Assembly: GCA_900552055.1 (NCBI GenBank)
Contig: URYI01000120.1
Coordinates: forward strand, 1 to 6,117
Origin: an uncultured Eubacteriales bacterium
GTDB lineage: Bacteria > Bacillota > Clostridia > Christensenellales > QALW01
Reading direction: 5' to 3'
DNA: 6,117 bases
Shown here: in pieces, positions 1 through 5,271 of the stretch
Layout: each line of letters begins with the position of its first letter
How positions within the stretch are numbered: position 1 is the stretch's first letter
Position numbers and translations under genes: made by a program
Notes under the pieces: generated by a model
Seen by the model: only the letters and a program-made list of their open reading frames with translations
Database searches by the model: none
Told to the model about the DNA's origin: nothing

Positions 1-67
1 TTCCTGCGGCCCGGCTCAATAATTAAATTATAATATATGCTAAAGCACTCATGCGCCTGAAGTATCC

Positions 68-90
68 AGCCGGCAGCCAGGCTGCCAGCT
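68..90 (-). terminator. Strong hairpin downstream of the surface-protein gene
   Basis: Read on the minus strand, 15 nt after the stop codon of the 105-1043 gene, AGCTGGCAG pairs with CTGCCGGCT (9 bp, one G-U wobble) around a 5-nt loop, CCTGG. The position fits a 3' end for that transcript. No U-tract follows (the next bases are GGATACTTC), so it is not a canonical intrinsic terminator. It may be a Rho-assisted or RNA-stabilising 3' hairpin. The assignment rests only on pairing and position. Confidence 0.4.
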
Positions 91-104
91 CCCGCCAAGC
101 GCCT

Positions 105-1043
105 TTATTCATCAGCTTTTCTTTTTTTCCTGGCGACACAAATAACAATTATTATTACCGCTATGACCACAACCGCAGCAGCTGCAATCGCTATATATAA
201 TCCTGTATTGCTGCTTTGAGTCTCTGTCGGAGTGCCGGCCGAGGCGGTGCCTGCAACCCCGTCCGAGGCATGGGTTTCCTCTGCCGGAGCCGTAGAATCA
301 GCCCCGTTTTCTTCCTCCCAGCCATCACTGACGCCCAGGCTGTCAAATAAATAGGAGTTGCCGTCCGGCGAATATGTCCCCCTGACGTCTATCATCATTG
401 CAGCAACCGCGTCAAAAGAGCTTATATTGCTTACGCCCCAGGCAGTCTGAAGCACCAATTCATCTACGCTCTCAGGAATGGCCCAATAAACATATCCTCT
501 GAATTCACTCGGTACAAATATGCTTGCGTCAGGGTTGTTGTCCGGGTCGCAGAGAGAGGGGCCGCTGTCCAGTTCGTCTACATAGCCATCCTCTTCCCAA
601 ACGCCGTATACTTCTTCCACCGGCAGATATCCCGCCTTGCGTATGGCCGGATCAAGGTCGAGATTTTCAGCCAGCACTATGGTTATTCTAAGCTCGCTTC
701 CCGTTTTATTATCCACCCAAAGCCGGAAATAATTATATTCGCTCAAAGCGGGCGCTAATTGCTGCGCAACCCAATCCTGCTCAATCCAGTAGGTCTGCGT
801 GCCGCCGCTTTCGCCAAAGACCGCCAGCAGCCCGTTTCCGTTTTGCGCGCCCTCAGCGCTGTATTCCATAGAATCAGGAGGCATTATTCCCCAGTCTGTT
901 AAATCCTCAGGCAGAAAAAGCTCGTCTGCGGGCAGAGAAGTGTCCTCAAAATCCTCTATAATCAGTTCTCGCCCATCCGCCTGGGAAATACAGGGCAGCA
1001 GCAGGATTACCACCGTTAAAAGCGCCAAAGCAACCTTTTTCAT
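105..1043 (-). CDS. Exported membrane-anchored surface protein with carbohydrate-binding-like domain (hypothetical)
   Basis: I do not recognise a named family. The 312-residue product starts with a classic signal peptide: KK at residues 2-3, a hydrophobic core at about 4-17, and a likely signal peptidase I site SQA|DG after residue 22. Cys18 follows LLP, a poor lipobox, so a lipoprotein is less likely. Residues about 25-240 look like a beta-sandwich: an opening LIIEDFED, an FRLWVDN strand, a 'VPSEFRGYVYWAIP' segment and a closing 'SYLFDSLGV' strand. This pattern resembles carbohydrate-binding modules of Clostridial surface proteins. A Ser/Thr/Ala/Glu-rich linker (about 243-280) leads to one membrane helix (about 281-303) and a basic KKRK stop-transfer tail. 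Expected topology is outside domain, inside tail; no LPXTG motif is visible. The start is set by AAGGAGGG 8 nt upstream. The gene is divergent from alaS and apparently monocistronic here. A role in binding polysaccharide or the cell wall is inference. Confidence 0.85.
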   Translation of the reverse strand: MKKVALALLTVVILLLPCISQADGRELIIEDFEDTSLPADELFLPEDLTDWGIMPPDSMEYSAEGAQNGNGLLAVFGESGGTQTYWIEQDWVAQQLAPALSEYNYFRLWVDNKTGSELRITIVLAENLDLDPAIRKAGYLPVEEVYGVWEEDGYVDELDSGPSLCDPDNNPDASIFVPSEFRGYVYWAIPESVDELVLQTAWGVSNISSFDAVAAMMIDVRGTYSPDGNSYLFDSLGVSDGWEEENGADSTAPAEETHASDGVAGTASAGTPTETQSSNTGLYIAIAAAAVVVIAVIIIVICVARKKRKADE

Positions 1044-1051
1044 AATGCTTT

Positions 1052-1059
1052 CCCTCCTT
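1052..1059 (-). promoter_or_regulatory. Near-perfect Shine-Dalgarno of the surface-protein gene
   Basis: On the minus strand AAGGAGGG lies 8 nt before the ATG at 1043. It fixes that start codon over any internal alternative and predicts efficient translation initiation. Confidence 0.85.
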
Positions 1060-1080
1060 AATTAATCTAATCATATAATT

Positions 1081-1109
1081 AATTTAAATTAAGTTCCCGC
1101 TTTTTACAA
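1081..1109 (-). promoter_or_regulatory. Weak promoter candidate for the surface-protein gene
   Basis: Read on the minus strand, TTGTAA (1104-1109) and TAAATT (1081-1086) are 17 bp apart, each matching four of six consensus bases. The -10 overlaps the perfect palindrome TTAATTTAAATTAA (1079-1092), which could be an operator or chance in AT-rich DNA. The placement upstream of the ribosome-binding site is sensible, but motifs this weak arise by chance in such sequence. Confidence 0.22.
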
Positions 1110-1247
1110 GATACAATTCTAACCAAGATATTCACATTATTAACCCGGTTTAAGGTCTAATTTTTTTCGATGAAAAGAATTTCCCGCTTAAAACATACTG
1201 CCTCTTTAATTGTACTAAGCTTAAATTTCAGTCGATTTTACGCCCGC

Positions 1248-1299
1248 ATAATGCAGGCCAGCATTATTCTATCCCTTTTGAGCACAAAGCTAACTTTGT
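1248..1299 (+). other. Two tandem small hairpins with a U-rich tail
   Basis: ATAATGC (1248-1254) pairs with GCATTAT (1261-1267) around a 6-nt loop, AGGCCA. Just after it ACAAAG (1284-1289) pairs with CTTTGT (1294-1299) around CTAA and is followed by TGTTCTTTTAATTT. The second has the shape of a weak intrinsic terminator on the plus strand, yet no plus-strand gene precedes it. It could close a short unannotated transcript or be chance. Confidence 0.25.
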
Positions 1300-1486
1300 T
1301 GTTCTTTTAATTTGCCGTCTGGATAACCGTACATAATAAATAAGTAAAATTTATGGCGGCCGCCGCCTATATATTAAAACAGGCTATTACGGATACGTTC
1401 TCTCCGGCAGTATCTTTTATACTTACTTCATACAGTTCAGAGCCGCAAATATTTTCTTATATCCCAAGCCTGCCGGCACATTCAAA

Positions 1487-1515
1487 TTGACACGAAAATA
1501 ATAAAAATATATAAT
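1487..1515 (+). promoter_or_regulatory. Perfect consensus sigma-A (sigma-70) promoter of the alaS-cimA operon
   Basis: TTGACA (1487-1492) and TATAAT (1510-1515) match the housekeeping consensus at all twelve positions with the optimal 17-bp spacer (1493-1509). Transcription should begin near 1521-1524, leaving an untranslated leader of about 135 nt before alaS. Such an exact match predicts strong unregulated initiation, so any control would be expected in the leader or at translation. Confidence 0.85.
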
Positions 1516-1521
1516 ATAAAA

Positions 1522-1656
1522 ATACATCACCGGAGGTTTTGCGCCCTCTTTGCGAACCTCTCCGCCTGCTTTATACGAGAGGGCGGCAAAAGCCTATGCG
1601 TATGAAAAATTTATCCGCGCCGCAGAGATCTGCCGCAGAAAGAAGGAGTATTAATT
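1522..1656 (+). promoter_or_regulatory. Structured 5' leader of alaS with competing helices
   Basis: The leader can form three helices that cannot all coexist. GAGGTT (1533-1538) pairs with AACCTC (1555-1560). CGCCCTCT (1542-1549) pairs perfectly over 8 bp with AGAGGGCG (1578-1585). CCGCC (1562-1566) pairs with GGCGG (1582-1586); CCTCTC (1557-1562) with GAGAGG (1577-1582) is a further alternative. A 4-nt CTCC (1560-1563) is also complementary to the GGAG of the alaS Shine-Dalgarno. None of the helices is followed by a U-tract, so this is not a simple terminator attenuator. The segment AGGGCGGCA (1580-1588) faintly resembles the start of the T-box consensus, but the tRNA-pairing UGGN and the ACCGCG half are absent. 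A regulatory function is inference from pairing alone. Confidence 0.4.
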
Positions 1657-3447
1657 ATGACTTTGGACGAGCTTAGAGAAAAATGGTTCAGCTTTTGGAA
1701 GGAACGCGGCCACGCTGTTATTCAGAGCGCTTCGCTTATACCTGAAAACGACCCCACCGTGCTTTTTACCACGGCGGGCATGCACCCCTTAGTTCCCTAT
1801 CTGCTCGGCCAGGGCCATCCGGCCGGAACCCGCCTGTGCGACGTGCAGAAATGCGTGCGCACCGGCGATATAGACGACGTCGGCGACGCCAGCCACCTTA
1901 CTTTTTTTGAAATGCTGGGCAACTGGTCGCTGGGAGACTATTTTAAGAAAGAGGCCATACACTGGTCCTGGGAATTTTTAACGGGCAAGGATTATCTGGG
2001 AATAGAGCCCGAAAGATTGGCTTTTTCAGTTTTTGCCGGGGATGAGGACTGCCCAAGGGACGAAGAATCCGCCCGCTACTGGGAGGAATGCGGAGTACCT
2101 AAAGAACGCATCTTCTATCTCCCCAAGGAAAATAACTGGTGGCCCGCGGCAGGCATACCCGGACCCTGCGGCCCTGATACAGAAATGTTTATAGATACAG
2201 GCAAGCCTGCCTGCGGCCCGGATTGCTCCCCCGCCTGCGACTGCGGCAAATATCTCGAAATATGGAACAATGTTTTTATGCAGTATAACCGTTCTGCCGA
2301 CGGTGTTTTAACTCCCCTGGAACGCAAGAACGTGGATACCGGCATGGGCCTGGAGCGCACCATATGCGTGCTGACCGGAAAAAAATCTGTTTACGAAACC
2401 GAAGCCTTCAGCGATATTCTGGATAAAATAGCCGAGCTTTCGGGCAAAAGCTACGGCCAGAGCGAAGAGATTACCCGTGCTTTCAGAATAATAGCAGACC
2501 ATATCCGCTGCTCGGCATTTATTCTTGGCGACCAGCGAGGAGTTACTCCCAGCAACGTTGACCAGGGGTATGTGCTCCGCCGCCTGATACGCCGCAGCGT
2601 GCGCTACGGCAAAACTCTTGAGCTGCCCGCCGGCTCATACAGCAAAATTGCAGAAGTAATAATAAATAAATACCAGCACCAATATCCCGAACTGGCCCAG
2701 AACCGCGAAAGAATTATTAAAGAGCTTAATCTGGAAGAGGAGCGCTTTGCCCGCACCCTTAATCAGGGACTTAAGGAATATAATAAGGCCGCCGCTTCCC
2801 TCCAGCCCGGCGACTGCATAGACGGCCTCACTGCCTTCCACCTTTATGATACCTTCGGCTTCCCTATAGAAATGACCGTGGAATTGGCGCGTGAAAATAA
2901 TATAAAAGTAGATACTGCGGGATTTGAGGAAGCCTTTAAGGAGCATCAGGCCAAGAGCCACGCCGGAGCGCAGCAGCGCTTTAAGGGCGGATTGGCCGAC
3001 CAAAGCGAGCAGACCGCCCGGCTCCATACTGCCACCCATCTGCTGCATGCGGCTCTGCGCAAGGTGCTGGGCACCCAGGTAGCGCAGAAGGGCAGCAATA
3101 TAACCCCAGAGAGGCTCAGGTTTGACTTTTCCTTTGAGCGGAAAATGACTCCTGAAGAAATAAAGCAGGTAGAAGAGCTGGTCAACGAGGCCATTAAGGC
3201 GGACGCCCCCATAATCTGCGAAGAAATGCCCCTTGAACAGGCAAAACAGAGCGGCGCAATCGGCCTGTTTGAAAGCAAATACGGCGAAAATGTAAAAGTT
3301 TATACAATGGGGAACTTTTCCAAGGAAATCTGCGGCGGTCCGCACGCACACAGCACCGGCGAGCTGATAAGCTTTAAAATTAAAAAAGAGGAAAGCTCTT
3401 CAGCAGGCGTGCGCCGCATAAAAGCTGTGATAGGTGCACAGCAATGA
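1657..3447 (+). CDS. alaS: Alanyl-tRNA synthetase, compact form without C-terminal C-Ala domain
   Basis: This cytoplasmic class II enzyme attaches alanine to tRNA-Ala using ATP and hydrolyses mischarged Ser- or Gly-tRNA-Ala. The catalytic core is recognisable from residue 1: 'NDPTVLFTTAGM', 'HLTFFEMLGNWSLGDYFKK', 'GPCGPDTEMF', 'NVDTGMGLER' and the 'GYVLRRLIRRSVRYG' helix. The editing domain retains its metal/catalytic set: H457-x3-H461 in HTATHLLH and C559-x3-H563 in CGGPH. The protein stops at residue 596, right after 'SSSAGVRRIKAV', so the oligomerisation (DHHA1) and C-Ala region of the usual roughly 870-residue bacterial enzyme is missing. The region before the editing domain is also shorter: E. 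coli has its HxxxH near 564. The gene ends in an ATGA overlap with cimA, so the short end looks genuine, not a frameshift. AAGGAG sits 8 nt before the ATG. Motif wording (RTGDIDDVGD, CGGPH, KEESSSAG) resembles the short form I associate with Patescibacteria. Whether a second, full-length alaS exists in the genome cannot be seen here. Confidence 0.93.
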   Translation: MTLDELREKWFSFWKERGHAVIQSASLIPENDPTVLFTTAGMHPLVPYLLGQGHPAGTRLCDVQKCVRTGDIDDVGDASHLTFFEMLGNWSLGDYFKKEAIHWSWEFLTGKDYLGIEPERLAFSVFAGDEDCPRDEESARYWEECGVPKERIFYLPKENNWWPAAGIPGPCGPDTEMFIDTGKPACGPDCSPACDCGKYLEIWNNVFMQYNRSADGVLTPLERKNVDTGMGLERTICVLTGKKSVYETEAFSDILDKIAELSGKSYGQSEEITRAFRIIADHIRCSAFILGDQRGVTPSNVDQGYVLRRLIRRSVRYGKTLELPAGSYSKIAEVIINKYQHQYPELAQNRERIIKELNLEEERFARTLNQGLKEYNKAAASLQPGDCIDGLTAFHLYDTFGFPIEMTVELARENNIKVDTAGFEEAFKEHQAKSHAGAQQRFKGGLADQSEQTARLHTATHLLHAALRKVLGTQVAQKGSNITPERLRFDFSFERKMTPEEIKQVEELVNEAIKADAPIICEEMPLEQAKQSGAIGLFESKYGENVKVYTMGNFSKEICGGPHAHSTGELISFKIKKEESSSAGVRRIKAVIGAQQ

Positions 3448-5012
3448 GGCAGGTGGAAATCCTGGATACCACCCTGCGGGACGGAGCGCAGGGTGCCGGT
3501 ATCTCCTTTTCCCTGCAGGATAAACTGAATATTGTCAGTGCGCTGGATAAGCTGGGAATCCATATAATAGAAGCAGGTAACCCCGCTTCAAATGAAAGCG
3601 AACGGGAATTTTTCCGCCGTTTAAAAGATATTCCTTTAAACAGTAGCATTGCAGCCTTCGGAAGCACGCGGCATAAAAATACTCCTGTTTCGGCGGACGA
3701 AGGGCTTATAAAGCTTTTATCCGCAGAGACTCAATATGTGTCAATATTCGGAAAAGCCAACGCTCAGGACGTGCGCAGCGTTCTGGGCACAACTCTGGAA
3801 GAAAATCTGCGCATGATATATGAATCAGTGCAGCTGCTTGTCAGCCAGGGGCGCAGAGTCATATTTGACGCCGAGCATTTTTTCGATGGCTATATCGAGG
3901 ACAGTGAATATGCTCTGGCCGCCCTAACCGCCGCGCACGAAGGAGGCGCGCAGACCATATGCCTGTGCGACACAAACGGGGGCCGGCTGCCCAGTGAGAT
4001 ATACAATATCGCCAGCCGGCTTAAGGAAACCGGTTTTAATTTAGGCATACATGCCCATGATGATATCGGCTGCGGCGTAGCCAACACCCTTTCGGCTGTC
4101 CAGGCCGGCTTTAATCATGTCCAGGGCACCCTCCTGGGTATGGGCGAACGCTGCGGCAACGCCAACCTTTCAGCCATAATCCCCACATTAATGCTGAAGC
4201 TGGGAATGGACTGCATCCCCCAGCAAAAGCTGCGACTGCTTACAAAGCAGGCACGCACGGTTGCCGAAATAGCCAATGTCCTGCTTCCGGCCAATCTGCC
4301 CTATATAGGCAAGATGGCCTTTGCGCATAAAGCAGGAATGCATATCGACGCCTTGAGCAAGCGCCAGGGAGCTTTTGAGCATATACAGCCCGAACTGGTA
4401 GGCAATAAGCGCAGGATATTATTAAGCGAGCTTTCGGGACGCTCAGCTGTTATAAAAAAACTCAGCGTTATTGCTCCCGAATTGACCAAGGACGCAGAAA
4501 TAACCGGCGCGCTTACAGACAGGCTTAAGGAACTGGAGGCGGAGGGCTATCAGTTTGAAAGCGCAGACGCTTCCTTTGAACTGCTTGTACAGCGGGAACT
4601 GGGCAATTTAAGCGAATACTTCCGGCTGGAGCAGTTCAAGGTAATAGAAGAACAGGTAACGGGCAAATCCCGCACAGCTTCAAGCGCCATGCTCAAATTA
4701 TCGGTAGGAAGTCAATCCGAACTTACCGCCGCAGAGGGAAACGGCCCGGTAGACGCGCTGGACGAAGCATTAAGAAAAGCATTGGAGCGCTTTTATCCGT
4801 CCATAGTGGAAATGCACCTTGTGGACTATAAAGTGCGCGTGCTGGATTCTAAAAGCGCTACGGGCGCACGCGTCAGAGTACTTATCGAAAGCTCGGACGG
4901 CAAAAATTACTGGGTGACTGTAGGCGTGTCCTCAGATATAATTGAGGCCAGCGCTATAGCTCTGGTTGAATCCATGGTATATAAGCTCTATAAAGATGAA
5001 AAATATTCCTGA
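3444..5012 (+). CDS. cimA: (R)-citramalate synthase
   Basis: CimA condenses pyruvate with acetyl-CoA to (R)-citramalate, the first step of the threonine-independent route to 2-oxobutyrate and isoleucine. The 522 residues match the family's usual length. The TIM barrel opens with DTTLRDGAQ (8-16), where R12 and D13 are the expected catalytic/metal residues. H203-A-H205 in HAHDDIGCG and N239 in GERCGNANL complete the divalent-metal site. 'HFFDGY' followed by 'LCDTNGG', and later 'HKAGMHIDALSK', favour CimA over 2-isopropylmalate synthase (LeuA) or homocitrate synthase. Residues about 410-520 form a LeuA_dimer-type regulatory domain, the site where isoleucine or leucine feedback acts in this superfamily; an isoleucine effector is inference. 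The ATG overlaps the alaS stop by 4 bp, with a weak AGGTG 7 nt upstream, so translation is probably coupled to alaS. LeuA-type activity is the main alternative and is less likely. Confidence 0.9.
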   Translation: MRQVEILDTTLRDGAQGAGISFSLQDKLNIVSALDKLGIHIIEAGNPASNESEREFFRRLKDIPLNSSIAAFGSTRHKNTPVSADEGLIKLLSAETQYVSIFGKANAQDVRSVLGTTLEENLRMIYESVQLLVSQGRRVIFDAEHFFDGYIEDSEYALAALTAAHEGGAQTICLCDTNGGRLPSEIYNIASRLKETGFNLGIHAHDDIGCGVANTLSAVQAGFNHVQGTLLGMGERCGNANLSAIIPTLMLKLGMDCIPQQKLRLLTKQARTVAEIANVLLPANLPYIGKMAFAHKAGMHIDALSKRQGAFEHIQPELVGNKRRILLSELSGRSAVIKKLSVIAPELTKDAEITGALTDRLKELEAEGYQFESADASFELLVQRELGNLSEYFRLEQFKVIEEQVTGKSRTASSAMLKLSVGSQSELTAAEGNGPVDALDEALRKALERFYPSIVEMHLVDYKVRVLDSKSATGARVRVLIESSDGKNYWVTVGVSSDIIEASAIALVESMVYKLYKDEKYS

Positions 5013-5045
5013 TATTTTCAGATATTTATTATTAAGAGAGGCCTA

Positions 5046-5086
5046 AAGGGAGACACTTCGTAAGGAAATTGTCTTCCTTCACTTTT
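5046..5086 (+). terminator. Possible intrinsic terminator after cimA
   Basis: AAGGGAGAC (5046-5054) can pair with GTCTTCCTT (5071-5079), 9 bp with one G-U wobble, around a 16-nt loop, and is followed by CACTTTTATAA. An alternative smaller stem, AAGGAA (5062-5067) with TTCCTT (5074-5079), uses the same 3' arm. The position, 33 nt after the cimA stop, suits an operon end, but the loop is large and the T-run is only four bases. Confidence 0.42.
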
Positions 5087-5094
5087 ATAATCGG

Positions 5095-5124
5095 TCAGAA
5101 TGATGGAATTGTTATCAGAATCAT
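5095..5124 (+). repeat. Pair of 10-bp direct repeats, 20-bp period
   Basis: TCAGAATGAT (5095-5104) and TCAGAATCAT (5115-5124) differ at one base and start exactly 20 bp apart, about two helical turns. They lie 148-177 nt before the GrpB-pyrophosphatase start. This spacing is what tandem regulator sites often show, but with only two copies it could be chance. Confidence 0.3.
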
Positions 5125-5171
5125 ATGGGGAATTACCATTGATTTAAATAGTAGAATATATTTTTTTCATG

Positions 5172-5227
5172 TGATAAAATCAACATAATGATTGAAGCAA
5201 TCAAAAAAACTTAAATAGGACTTAAAT
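5172..5227 (+). promoter_or_regulatory. Operator-like dyads and repeats upstream of the GrpB-pyrophosphatase gene
   Basis: Two perfect dyads share half-sites: TGAT-AAA-ATCA (5172-5182) and TGATTG-AAG-CAATCA (5189-5203), with centres 19 bp apart. They are followed by ACTTAAAT repeated at 5209-5216 and 5220-5227 (11-bp period). I cannot place a confident -35/-10 pair; TATGAT at 5240-5245 is a possible -10 without a recognisable -35. The grouping suggests a regulator-binding region, though AT-rich DNA makes short dyads common. Confidence 0.3.
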
Positions 5228-5271
5228 CGCAGGACTATATATGATCTTAATTGTCGTTTGGAGGGTAAGTA

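Larger units (their letters stand above)
1044..1656. other. Divergent intergenic region without a convincing gene
   Basis: This 613-nt AT-rich stretch separates the minus-strand surface-protein gene from alaS. I see no credible coding frame, no tRNA-like cloverleaf and no insertion-sequence ends. It holds the minus-strand ribosome-binding site and a weak promoter candidate, a 14-bp palindrome TTAATTTAAATTAA (1079-1092), a repeated TTCCCGCTT (1094-1102 and 1181-1189), two small hairpins (1248-1267 and 1284-1299), a GC-rich palindrome GGCGGCCGCC (1355-1364), and the alaS promoter and leader from 1487 on. Positions 1110-1480 otherwise show nothing I can name. Confidence 0.8.

Noticed and set aside
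1..104. Plus-strand promoter using TATAAT at 30-35
   Set aside because: There is no matching -35 at proper spacing and no plus-strand gene downstream for over 1.5 kb.
799..1065. 88-codon plus-strand frame over the start of the surface-protein gene
   Set aside because: It is the antisense of the signal peptide and N-terminal domain, low-complexity Ser/Pro-rich, with no ribosome-binding site.
1351..1370. GC-rich palindrome GGCGGCCGCC as an attachment or recombination site
   Set aside because: It is a short simple-sequence GC patch (5-bp stem) with no partner copy, integrase gene or flanking repeats in the window.
1522..1656. T-box riboswitch before alaS
   Set aside because: The leader is short, the tRNA acceptor-pairing UGGN bulge and the ACCGCG half of the T-box are missing, and there is no terminator with a U-tract. 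Only AGGGCGGCA loosely resembles the motif.
2635..3351. 238-codon open frame on the minus strand
   Set aside because: It lies wholly antisense to the well-supported alaS, has no recognisable domain, and its hydrophobic, Phe/Tyr/Leu-rich product is typical of a shadow of a GC-biased gene.
3380..3447. Frameshift or premature stop truncating alaS
   Set aside because: The editing domain finishes cleanly and the stop is embedded in the cimA start codon, with no C-Ala sequence in any frame downstream; the short form looks natural.
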